Of a stretch of 64,000 nt of DNA, positions 17,029 through 23,685 are shown one piece after another. The position numbers and the translations under genes are program-made. A model generated the notes under the pieces. It saw only the letters and a program-made list of their open reading frames with translations, searched no databases and had not been told where the DNA came from. Source of the DNA: Cedecea neteri (GTDB taxonomy: Bacteria; Pseudomonadota; Gammaproteobacteria; Enterobacterales; Enterobacteriaceae); contig NZ_CP009451.1 in assembly GCF_000757825.1 (NCBI RefSeq), positions 4,588,001 through 4,652,000 on the forward strand. Direction: 5' to 3'. The first letter of the stretch is position 1. Each line of letters begins with the position of its first letter.

Positions 17029-18027
17029 ATGAGCATGACTCTGATGGCAAAGGCAATGGGGATCCGTGTCGGGCATCCGATACGGAAACTCGTACTCCTA
17101 AAGCTCGCAGACAACGCGAACGACAAGGGTGAGTGCTGGCCATCTACGCGGCACATCGCTGATCACTGTGAATGCAGCAAAAGCACGGTGCGTTCACACG
17201 TAGATGCGCTGGTAGAAATGGGGCTGGTTCAGAAAACAAATCGTATCGGCAGGAATAACGGCAAAGGCAATGCGTCGAACGTGTACCTGCTGACACTGGA
17301 CAACCCTATATCAGCTCTCGGCACAGGGGGTGATAAAGCCACCCCTATGCCTGCATCTGATATAGCCCCTATGCCTGGAGGCGGCATAGCTATGCCTGAT
17401 GCTGATAGCCCTATGCCTGGAGACGGCATAACCCCTATGCCGCCACACGGCACCAGAACCTATCACTCTTTTGAACCTGTCATAGAACCAGTCACAGAAC
17501 CAAAAGAATGTCAGGCAGACGAGCTGCCCGACGATATCGACGAGCCAGCTTTGAAAGTTTTAAACCATCTGAATAAAACCACTGGCGCCAGATTCCAGGA
17601 CGGACAAACCACGATGGGATTTATCAACGGGCTCCTGGTCGGGGAGTACGTTGCTGACGAGCTGATCCTGGTTATCGATCACCGCAACGAGATGTGGGGC
17701 GCTGACCAAAAAATGTCGCAGTACCTGAGGCCCAGCACAATTTTTGATTTCAAGGCTTTCGAGGAATACCTGCCACTGGCCCGGAAATGGGACGAAGAAG
17801 GGCGCCTGTCACTGCGAGAACCTGAGATTGATACAGCAGAGCGCGATGCCGCATACCGCAGGCTTTGGGCGAGAGGGACGTTTAAAACTCCGCTGGAGAT
17901 ACGGGTAAGAAAAGCCGCTGGCCAGGCAAATATCGGGCAGAAATCTCCAGAGGCTGCAAAGCGTGAATGGGATCGCTTGTGGATGGAGAACGCCAAAGCG
18001 ATGCAGTCCGAAGCCCGGAAAAGCTGA
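17029..18027 (+). CDS. phage replication initiator, O-like
   Basis: A 332-aa protein. The N-terminal winged HTH (HPIRKLVLLKLADNANDKGE, HCECSKSTVRSHVDALVEMG; about 15-80) would bind the origin. A linker rich in M, P and G (about 100-145) is encoded by the iteron array at 17346-17441. The C-terminal conserved phage domain (about 175-260, LNHLNKTTGARFQ, LRPSTIFDFKAFEEYL) occurs in replication proteins related to O. No helicase or loader gene is evident downstream except the double-HTH gene at 18040, so host DnaB/DnaC is probably recruited. Confidence 0.8.
   Translation: MSMTLMAKAMGIRVGHPIRKLVLLKLADNANDKGECWPSTRHIADHCECSKSTVRSHVDALVEMGLVQKTNRIGRNNGKGNASNVYLLTLDNPISALGTGGDKATPMPASDIAPMPGGGIAMPDADSPMPGDGITPMPPHGTRTYHSFEPVIEPVTEPKECQADELPDDIDEPALKVLNHLNKTTGARFQDGQTTMGFINGLLVGEYVADELILVIDHRNEMWGADQKMSQYLRPSTIFDFKAFEEYLPLARKWDEEGRLSLREPEIDTAERDAAYRRLWARGTFKTPLEIRVRKAAGQANIGQKSPEAAKREWDRLWMENAKAMQSEARKS
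17346..17441 (+). repeat. putative replication origin: five TATGCC iterons
   Basis: TATGCC starts at 17346, 17370, 17391, 17412 and 17436, with spacings of 24, 21, 21 and 24 bp, close to two helical turns. Two copies are full inverted repeats, TATGCC-N7-GGCATA (17370-17388 and 17412-17430), 42 bp apart. As in lambda O, the array lies within the initiator gene. Confidence 0.65.
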
Positions 18028-18039
18028 GAGGAAAAGTCG

Positions 18040-18435
18040 ATGGGAATAATTTTGGATGCACTTAAACAGCACGAAAAAATCACGGCGCGGGATCTGGCGC
18101 AAGTCAGCGGGATTGAACCGAAAGAAGTGATTTCTGTTCTGCAGCGCATGGAGCGGGCCGGGCGTGTTCGTCAGTGCAACGGATTCTGGCATTACAAATC
18201 TACCGCCGATCGCCGTGGCGCCACTGTCGAGAAAATTGGGCTCCATGAGCTTGTGAAGCTGGTGGCCTGCCTGGGGCCGGTAAGGGCAGGTGAGCTTGCC
18301 GATCTGGTTAACGCAAACCGCAAGGCCATAGGCACGGGGCTCTGCAATGCATTTGCCGCAGGTCAGTTATCACGAACAGGGAAACGCAGTTTTTACGTTT
18401 ACGAGAAAAAAATCGAGGGCCAGGCGAATGACTGA
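18040..18435 (+). CDS. double winged-helix protein, possibly replication-related
   Basis: A 131-aa protein with two HTH-like units: ILDALKQHEKITARDLAQVS with EVISVLQRMERAGRVRQ (about 5-55), and LVACLGPVRAGELADLVNAN with a following turn (about 70-115). It starts 12 bp after the O-like gene, where lambdoid phages carry the P or helicase-loader gene, but no AAA+ motif is present. It may be a DNA-binding partner of the initiator; this is inferred from position only. Confidence 0.65.
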   Translation: MGIILDALKQHEKITARDLAQVSGIEPKEVISVLQRMERAGRVRQCNGFWHYKSTADRRGATVEKIGLHELVKLVACLGPVRAGELADLVNANRKAIGTGLCNAFAAGQLSRTGKRSFYVYEKKIEGQAND

Positions 18436-18670
18436 GCAAACAAATGACGAAAGGGGTATTGCGTGCTGCCCGAAAGGCACCAGGCCTTACGAACAGACGC
18501 GCCGCATAGGCCAGTTCTACCGGAATCTCTTTTTGAAATGCAACTGCGGTTGCTTACGTGTTGAAAAATCATTTTTTGAGGGCAGCGAGGCCAAAAGAAT
18601 TGCCCGCGCTGCGGCGATTCAGGAATGGAACGAAAAGGCACAGCAACTGCGCAAGGAGCAAGGCAAATGA
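18428..18670 (+). CDS. small zinc-ribbon-like protein (Lar-like?)
   Basis: An 80-aa protein overlapping the preceding gene by 8 bp. Cysteines in CCPKG (about residue 15) and CNCGC (about 38), together with a C-terminal AIQEWNEKA, resemble the layout of Lar-type restriction-alleviation zinc ribbons. The similarity is weak. Its stop overlaps the next start (ATGA). Confidence 0.5.
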   Translation: MTEQTNDERGIACCPKGTRPYEQTRRIGQFYRNLFLKCNCGCLRVEKSFFEGSEAKRIARAAAIQEWNEKAQQLRKEQGK

Positions 18671-18870
18671 GCATGAAAATTAAAAACGATTACGCCAGAA
18701 CATTCCCTGATTTTGAAGTCACGCCAAAAGCTGTTGTTGCAGCAATAGCCATGAGCTTAGCCCTTCGTCTATGTGAAGATAATTTCGATGATGCTCAAAA
18801 GCTTATTTCTGATGAGTGGGCCTCTTTGCATACTGCTGAAATTGTGCCGCAAAAGCCGAAAAGGAGTTGA
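18667..18870 (+). CDS. hypothetical prophage protein
   Basis: A 67-aa protein (MSMKIKNDYARTFPDFEVTP) with a helical middle (VVAAIAMSLALRLCEDNFDD). It starts within the stop of the preceding gene (ATGA), so it is translationally coupled. No domain is recognised. Confidence 0.5.
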   Translation: MSMKIKNDYARTFPDFEVTPKAVVAAIAMSLALRLCEDNFDDAQKLISDEWASLHTAEIVPQKPKRS

Positions 18871-18873
18871 GCG

Positions 18874-19065
18874 ATGAGCAATAACACCGAAGCGCTGAAC
18901 TACGACCCAACCGACCCGGACAAAATGAGACTTCCGGTCAAGGTCACCTGTGGTGATTGTCGCCACATCCGCCGCTGTAAAGCCATTTTCGGCCATACGG
19001 AATCTGACACTTATTGTGACTGGTCACCATCTCGTTTTATTGCCCGGGAGGCCAGCAATGACTAA
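18874..19065 (+). CDS. small Cys-containing prophage protein
   Basis: A 63-aa protein with four cysteines (TCGDCRHIRRCKA and TYCDW), a likely zinc site. Its last codons (EASND, stop) lie in an 18-bp direct repeat that also ends the following methyltransferase gene. GGAG precedes the ATG. Function unknown. Confidence 0.55.
   Translation: MSNNTEALNYDPTDPDKMRLPVKVTCGDCRHIRRCKAIFGHTESDTYCDWSPSRFIAREASND
19048..19065 (+). repeat. 18-bp direct repeat, copy 1
   Basis: GAGGCCAGCAATGACTAA recurs exactly at 19532-19549. Each copy holds the last six codons of one gene and the start codon of the next, so the methyltransferase gene is framed by the repeats. Confidence 0.9.
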
Positions 19066-19549
19066 CACCCCGGCCATTCTCGATATGTGCTGCGGCTCGC
19101 GCATGTTCTGGCTCGATAAGCAGGACGAACGCGCCGTATTCAGCGATATCCGCGCAGAGCAGCACACGTTGTGCGACGGGAGAAAGTTGGTTATCAGCCC
19201 GGACGTGATTGCCGACTTCCGCGCGCTGCCGTTCGCCGACAGCTCTTTCCCGGTTGTTGTTTTCGACCCGCCGCACCTTGAGCGCGTTGTCGAAAACGCC
19301 TGGATGGGTAAAAAGTACGGGCGGCTCAACAAAGATACATGGCGCGATGACCTACGCGCCGGGTTTAAAGAGGCATTCCGCGTACTGCGGCCACAGGGCG
19401 TACTCATCTTCAAGTGGAACGAAACGCAGGTGCCGGTTAGCCAAGTAATAGCTCTTACCGATGAGAAGCCCGCCATCTGGCAGAGAACAGGCAAAGCCGA
19501 CAAAACCCACTGGATTATTTTTGTGAAAGCCGAGGCCAGCAATGACTAA
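19058..19549 (+). CDS. SAM-dependent methyltransferase
   Basis: A 163-aa protein with a short class I methyltransferase fold: motif I-like AILDMCCGSRMFW, a DPPH motif (VVVFDPPHLERV, motif IV) and a C-terminal strand region (VLIFKWNETQ). DPPH-type motifs occur in nucleic-acid N-methyltransferases, so DNA modification is possible. The target is unknown. The true start is the ATG in the repeat, preceded by GGGAGG; the long upstream extension is antisense to known codon patterns. The gene looks like an insertable cassette. Confidence 0.75.
   Translation: MTNTPAILDMCCGSRMFWLDKQDERAVFSDIRAEQHTLCDGRKLVISPDVIADFRALPFADSSFPVVVFDPPHLERVVENAWMGKKYGRLNKDTWRDDLRAGFKEAFRVLRPQGVLIFKWNETQVPVSQVIALTDEKPAIWQRTGKADKTHWIIFVKAEASND
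19532..19549 (+). repeat. 18-bp direct repeat, copy 2
   Basis: An exact copy of 19048-19065. It contains the methyltransferase stop and the ATG of the next gene. Confidence 0.9.
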
Positions 19550-20099
19550 ACAACTCGAAGCGCTGATTGCCAGAAAAGGCTGCGCGGTGACTGGGAATTA
19601 CTATCTGGCTGAATGTGGCAATTGTGGGGAAATGTTCACTAGTGAGCGCATGACTGGCGGCGAACCGATTGCCGACACCGGTGATTATGGCGACTGCTAT
19701 TGCCCGCATTGCGATACGGACGACTCCGACATCATTGATTGCGGCACGGCTAACTCAAGTGCTGCAGAGGCGTGGAATTATCAGCAAAAGCACATCGACG
19801 CACTGATAGCGGCGCTGGAGCAGTCGGATGGGCAGCGTGAATCTTGGCGGCAGGTTGCGCTGAATAACATTTCTGAGCGTGAAAAAGATATTGCCGCGCT
19901 AGATGCTGCCCGCAAGCGCATCGCAGAGCTGGAGGCCAGACCGGTTGCGGTGAAGCTGCCGCCAGAGATTAATCCAGGGCAAGCGCGCAGCCTGTTTAGT
20001 ATCGAAATTGATGAAGACCAAGCAGGTGCGGCGGCTGATGGTTGGAATTCCTGCCTGAAAGCAATCCGCGCCGCTGGCGGCCAGATGGAGGGGGAGTAG
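19542..20099 (+). CDS. Ead/Ea22-like mosaic protein
   Basis: A 185-aa protein. The N-terminal zinc-ribbon-like part (AECGNCGEMF ... CYCPHCDTD) is followed by a coiled coil (about 85-130, ISEREKDIAALDAARKRIAE) and a C-terminal motif (AGAAADGWNSCLKAIRAAGG) found in Ea22-like phage proteins. These mosaic proteins of the early region have no known function. It starts inside the second 18-bp repeat and ends one base before the HNH gene. Confidence 0.65.
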   Translation: MTKQLEALIARKGCAVTGNYYLAECGNCGEMFTSERMTGGEPIADTGDYGDCYCPHCDTDDSDIIDCGTANSSAAEAWNYQQKHIDALIAALEQSDGQRESWRQVALNNISEREKDIAALDAARKRIAELEARPVAVKLPPEINPGQARSLFSIEIDEDQAGAAADGWNSCLKAIRAAGGQMEGE

Positions 20100-20468
20100 A
20101 TGGCACTGACGAAAAAGCAACGCGCTGTGCTGCGTATGAAGTTTGGTGGCCGCTGCGCGTACTGTGGATGTGAACTTGGCGATAAGTGGCACGCTGACCA
20201 TGTAAAGCCCGTCCTGAGGCATATGAATGGCAGCGGCATGATTCACGCCGAAAACGACACCGAAGAAAATATGGTTCCGGCCTGCCATCCATGCAACCTG
20301 CACAAGCACTGCAACAGCCTGGAGGATTATCGGCGAATTATCGGGGATGGTAGACGGGAGTTTCTTGTGTCCGGCAAGGGTAAGGCACTTGTTCGAATGG
20401 GGTTGGTCGATATGAAGCCCGACCCGGTGGTTTTCTGGTTCGAACGCTATCAGCAGGAGGCTTTATGA
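20100..20468 (+). CDS. HNH endonuclease
   Basis: A 122-aa nuclease with the HNH layout: a first zinc pair CAYCGCEL, then HADHVKPV, and finally PACHPCNLHK with the conserved Asn (about 70). It is a free-standing early-region enzyme, not next to the terminase, so a role in recombination or homing is as likely as packaging. It abuts the preceding gene and overlaps the next by 4 bp. Confidence 0.8.
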   Translation: MALTKKQRAVLRMKFGGRCAYCGCELGDKWHADHVKPVLRHMNGSGMIHAENDTEENMVPACHPCNLHKHCNSLEDYRRIIGDGRREFLVSGKGKALVRMGLVDMKPDPVVFWFERYQQEAL

Positions 20469-20764
20469 ATAACCTGAGCATCGAAGCTTTGCTGCAGCAC
20501 CAGGCCGATCAACTAGCAGCTGTCGCAGACCGTCAGATGAAAGACCTCGAGCTTATTCTGGCCGGTCACCGCTTCAAGATGGCGGAGATTGCATTGCAAC
20601 AAAGTCCCGCACCGTTTGTTCGCGAAGTGTTTGAGGCGCTGCGCCGGGGATTTGAAGATACAGCTAAGCTCGAGGCTGGCACCGTAGATGCAGAAGAAGC
20701 CAGCTCTCTGCTACGCATTATGAAGCGGATAGAAAAAGAGTTTATGGAGACCGGAAAGCTATGA
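20465..20764 (+). CDS. hypothetical prophage protein
   Basis: A 99-aa all-helical protein (MNNLSIEALLQHQADQLAAV) in a tightly packed run of early genes; it overlaps both neighbours by 4 bp. No domain is recognised and no function is proposed. Confidence 0.55.
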   Translation: MNNLSIEALLQHQADQLAAVADRQMKDLELILAGHRFKMAEIALQQSPAPFVREVFEALRRGFEDTAKLEAGTVDAEEASSLLRIMKRIEKEFMETGKL

Positions 20765-21222
20765 AGAACCTTAGCAGCGATCGTCTGTTGCAGCGCCTGC
20801 AGCAATTTGATGCCGCCGGAGCAGAGGCGCGGGCAATTGGAGATGATGAGTTTGCCGAAGAGTGCGAAGACGTTGCGCGCGCACTCCGCGAGCTACTTGC
20901 ATTGCGGGACGCGGGGAAAGAGCCAGTGGCCTGGCTGTGGCGTTGGTCAGATGACGCCGAAGGCAGCTGGCGTTACTCAGAAGACAAAAAGGAAACTCAC
21001 TGCAGTGTAACAGCGAAACTTCTCTACGCAGCGCCGCAGCTGCCTGCTGTGCCTGATGAGCGAGAAGCGTTCGAAATATTCATGGTCCAGCGCTTTGGCG
21101 AAAGCATTGACCAGCGCAGGGCTAAGAACGGCGATAACGAGTACATGGCTTGGGATAAGGCTGTTGCTTGGACTGTTTGGCAGCACCGCGCCGCGATAGC
21201 CGCAGCACCAAAGCCGGACTAA
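20761..21222 (+). CDS. Ead/Ea22-like protein
   Basis: A 153-aa protein with an N-terminal helical part and the segment EPVAWLWRW...LLYAAPQLPAVP, which recurs in Ead-type phage proteins. The C-terminal region (AWDKAVAWTVWQHRAAIAAA) is a second element shared by such mosaics. It is the last gene before a terminator. Function unknown. Confidence 0.6.
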   Translation: MKNLSSDRLLQRLQQFDAAGAEARAIGDDEFAEECEDVARALRELLALRDAGKEPVAWLWRWSDDAEGSWRYSEDKKETHCSVTAKLLYAAPQLPAVPDEREAFEIFMVQRFGESIDQRRAKNGDNEYMAWDKAVAWTVWQHRAAIAAAPKPD

Positions 21223-21227
21223 AACCA

Positions 21228-21255
21228 AACCCGCTACGGCGGGTTTCCCCTTTTC
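21228..21255 (+). terminator. terminator ending the early gene run
   Basis: AACCCGC-TACG-GCGGGTT (21228-21245) followed by TCCCCTTTTC. It separates the 18-21 kb gene run from the genes before the Q-like gene. Confidence 0.75.
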
Positions 21256-21321
21256 TGGTTGATCAAAAAAACATCTGAATTATACTGGTTAAATATACAG
21301 TGTTTCTTTTGGGGTGAGGTC

Positions 21322-21591
21322 ATGGGGAGTGATGCTGGCTTTTTTGTCGTTTACCGTGGTTACGTGCAGCCGTACTTCATGCCGGGCTCATTCGTTTTTA
21401 TTGAGCGGCTTAAAGAATACGGTGGCGGATACTGGCTTGGGCGTGTGTACGACAATTTCTATGAGTTCTGCATCGAGAGGCCCGTCTCAATGCGTGAAGG
21501 AATGGAAATGCTTTTGCTCATAAAAGGCGTTGAAAGCAACGCACATAAGTTTGTTGATGACTTTCATCTGGAACCGCCGGAAAACCACTAA
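21322..21591 (+). CDS. hypothetical prophage protein
   Basis: An 89-aa protein, beta-rich and aromatic (FFVVYRGYVQPYFMPGSFVF; GGGYWLGRVYDNFYEF). The ATG at 21322 has GGGGTGAGG four bases upstream and was preferred to an upstream in-frame ATG with no ribosome site. The gene stands alone between a terminator and a 128-bp gap, and its AT content is higher than that of its neighbours. No family is recognised. Confidence 0.5.
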   Translation: MGSDAGFFVVYRGYVQPYFMPGSFVFIERLKEYGGGYWLGRVYDNFYEFCIERPVSMREGMEMLLLIKGVESNAHKFVDDFHLEPPENH

Positions 21592-21719
21592 AATTGGTAG
21601 TTTTGATCAACTGAGCTCTAAATGCTCAGCCCTGGTATTTGTAACGCCAGTTAAGTCACTTTAGCCTGAGTGCGCGCGCAGGGAGAAAAAGGACGGCCCC
21701 TGATAAATCAGGGATATAC

Positions 21720-21914
21720 ATGCCAGATGGATTATCAAAAATGACTATAGAAGAGTTGGCCGAGTTTTTACCAGAAGATGGGCGCGTCTTGGTTACCTGC
21801 GCAAGAGGCCAGATAAATTCTTACGAAGTGCTAAGAAGCGATCAGTACGTTGCCTCATTGGAAACATTGATAGAATTACTGCGTGATGCCGGGTACGCAG
21901 TAGCCAAAAATTGA
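21720..21914 (+). CDS. hypothetical prophage protein
   Basis: A 64-aa acidic protein (MTIEELAEFLPEDGRVLVTC ... LETLIELLRDAGYAVA). No convincing ribosome site is seen before the ATG at 21720; an ATG seven codons in (21741) is an alternative. Function unknown. Confidence 0.45.
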   Translation: MPDGLSKMTIEELAEFLPEDGRVLVTCARGQINSYEVLRSDQYVASLETLIELLRDAGYAVAKN

Positions 21915-21975
21915 TTTATAATCATCAATACAGCCTGAACAGCTGAACCCTGACTGCTACGCCATCGGAGACAAG

Positions 21976-22074
21976 ATGGCGTATTTTATTGAATCCATAT
22001 CATCCTTTTCACTGACGACGAAAGCCGCCAGTGATTTTCTGCATTCAACGTTTGCCCCTGGGGGTGAGCTGTGA
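21976..22074 (+). CDS. possible 32-aa leader-type gene
   Basis: The reading frame MAYFIESISSFSLTTKAASD ... APGGEL has GGAG six bases before its ATG, and its TGA overlaps the GTG start of the Ref-like gene (GTGA). That arrangement suggests translational coupling. It is too short to be sure. Confidence 0.35.
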   Translation: MAYFIESISSFSLTTKAASDFLHSTFAPGGEL

Positions 22075-22361
22075 AGAAAGCAGAGCGCGAACACCTTTCC
22101 CGTGTTGCGGCCCTCGGCTGCATCGTTTGCCGCAATCTTGGTTTCGGTGAGACACCGGCAGAAATCCACCACATCAGAATCGGCCAGGGCGTTGCCCAGC
22201 GCGCTGACAACTATTCATCGATCCCTCTTTGCCATCCTCATCACCGAACTGGCGGGCACGGTGTCGCTGTGCATGCCGGAAAGCAGACATGGGAGAATAA
22301 TTTCGGCACTGAGCTGGAATTGCTGGAGCAGGTTAATAACGAACTGGGGGTATCGGTATGA
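22071..22361 (+). CDS. Ref-like HNH nuclease
   Basis: A 96-aa protein similar to the C-terminal nuclease part of P1 Ref (recombination-enhancement, RecA-dependent nuclease): HLSRVAALGCIVCRNLGFGE, ETPAEIHHIRIGQG and IPLCHPHHRTG with the His/Cys metal ligands. The start is GTG. In lambdoid phages such genes sit in the nin region just before Q, as here. It overlaps the Q-like gene by 4 bp. Confidence 0.8.
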   Translation: MKKAEREHLSRVAALGCIVCRNLGFGETPAEIHHIRIGQGVAQRADNYSSIPLCHPHHRTGGHGVAVHAGKQTWENNFGTELELLEQVNNELGVSV

Positions 22362-22966
22362 CGCCACGCCAACGTAGAGCGCAGAAAACGGCTTTTGAAC
22401 GTGCAGCAGCTGCGCCACGCAAAAGCTACCTCGGACGGTTCACGCCTCTCAGCGACATTCAGTCCGGATGGATAAAATCGCTCTTAACGACATGGGGCGA
22501 GATTGTCGGCGGGAAAACAACGGCACAGTACCGGCTGGAGAACTGCAATCGGCTTGTTTCGTCAGCGAAGGATGAGGGCTGGTCTGATGGTCAGTTGTCG
22601 CGTATCACCGAAGCACTCAAGCAGGCGAAAAAAGAAGGATTCAAAGGCCACCAGGCTGTTGCACGGGCGCATACCATTCTGTGGTCGATCAGCCTTAGCG
22701 AAATGATGGAGCAAACCGGGCGCCGGGATGATGCCGACTGTATCGAGCAGGCAGCGCTGCAGGCGTTTAAAATTGACGATCCGGTTTATATCGTTGGCGT
22801 TCGCTATTACACCACCAGGACAAAAATTGCAGACATTACGCGAGAATTGCAGCTGGTGGCACCATGGCTTACTGACGGGGAGGGGCGTAAGCGTGTTCGC
22901 TGGTGCCTGGAAATTTTCAGGGCGAGAATATTTCTTGCGGTGAAAAGGGGTGAGGGAAAATCATAA
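22358..22966 (+). CDS. DUF1133 Q-like antitermination protein
   Basis: A 202-aa basic protein of the DUF1133 family (KSYLGRFTPLSDIQSGWIKS; LTTWGEIVGGKTTAQYRLEN). It lies at the end of the rightward early run and directly before a promoter-terminator pair, which is the position of lambda Q. It probably lets RNA polymerase read through the terminator at 23095 to express lysis and structural genes. Confidence 0.8.
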   Translation: MTPRQRRAQKTAFERAAAAPRKSYLGRFTPLSDIQSGWIKSLLTTWGEIVGGKTTAQYRLENCNRLVSSAKDEGWSDGQLSRITEALKQAKKEGFKGHQAVARAHTILWSISLSEMMEQTGRRDDADCIEQAALQAFKIDDPVYIVGVRYYTTRTKIADITRELQLVAPWLTDGEGRKRVRWCLEIFRARIFLAVKRGEGKS

Positions 22967-23000
22967 AATTAGCAAAAAGTGCTGTTTTTTATGTTGTGCA

Positions 23001-23028
23001 TTGAAAACGGGCCAGAAAAGTAAATAAT
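23001..23028 (+). promoter_or_regulatory. pR'-like late promoter
   Basis: TTGAAA (23001-23006), a 16-bp spacer, and AATAAT (23023-23028), 35 bp after the Q-like gene. Transcription from here meets a terminator about 65-90 nt later, as at lambda pR'/tR'. Confidence 0.5.
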
Positions 23029-23094
23029 TCATTCATGCTTGGCAGAGCTGCGCCACGATGGCAGCGTCGATAAGCACCCACAAAAAACAGAGGA

Positions 23095-23119
23095 ACCTCG
23101 CTACGGCGGGGTTTCTTCG
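23095..23119 (+). terminator. tR'-like terminator in the late leader
   Basis: AACCTCGC-TACG-GCGGGGTT stem followed by TCTTCGTTTTT. It lies between the proposed late promoter and the first late gene. Confidence 0.6.
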
Positions 23120-23140
23120 TTTTTACCTCCGGAGAAGTGA

Positions 23141-23681
23141 ATGGCAACTGTCATCATCTGCGCCTCTGGACCCCTCCCTGACTCATAGCGATTGCCTGGA
23201 TGCAACAGCATCTGGTTTTCCCGTTATCGCGGTTAACTCGTCCTGGCGCGCGGTCCCGGACTGCTCACTCATCTACGCAGGCGATCTGGGCTGGTGGGAT
23301 TTAAATATCCCTGCGCTGCCTGAACGTCCGGCGCGTTGGACCTGCAATTACCGGGCTCATAAGCGTTTTGGACTGGAGTTATTCGAAACCGACACAACCG
23401 GCACCTTTAATTCAGGGCAGCGAGCGATTTTACTGGCTAAGCATCTGGGGGCCAGTCGGATAATTTTGCTCGGCTATGACTGTTCCATTGCCGATGGAAG
23501 TCACTGGCACGGCGACCACACTCTTTTAGATAACCCGACAGCAGCAAATATTGCTCGCTGGCATGGGGAGTTTGAGAAGGTTTCCAGCGAGCTGGCCGGG
23601 CATGTGGAAATAATCAACTGCAGCAGGAAAACAGCGTTGACGTGCTTTCGTCGAATGCCGCTTGCTGACGCTCTCAGGTAG
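23141..23681 (+). pseudogene. DUF115-like phage protein, split by a +1 frameshift
   Basis: The ATG at 23141 follows CCGGAGAAG and reads MATVIICASGP, a typical Rossmann-type G-rich start, but meets TAG after 15 codons. The next frame continues SLTHSDCLDATASGFPVIAV ... YAGDLGWWD ... ILLGYDCSIADGSHWHGDH up to 23681. One surplus C in the CCCC run at 23171-23174 would explain the break. The rejoined protein of about 180 aa resembles DUF115/MptE-like proteins encoded beside phage glycosyltransferases. The alternatives are a sequencing slip or ribosomal frameshifting. Confidence 0.7.
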
Positions 23682-23685
23682 CCAA

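Noticed and set aside
23036..23090. tRNA-like stretch before the late genes
   Set aside because: Only short complementary ends are present (GCTT/AAGC). The length is under 60 nt, and no anticodon arm or T-loop sequence can be drawn.
23058..23681. A 207-aa frame starting at 23058 as the true first gene of the sugar cassette
   Set aside because: The first 35 codons cover a terminator hairpin and the ribosome site of the better start at 23141. They are not like the protein family.
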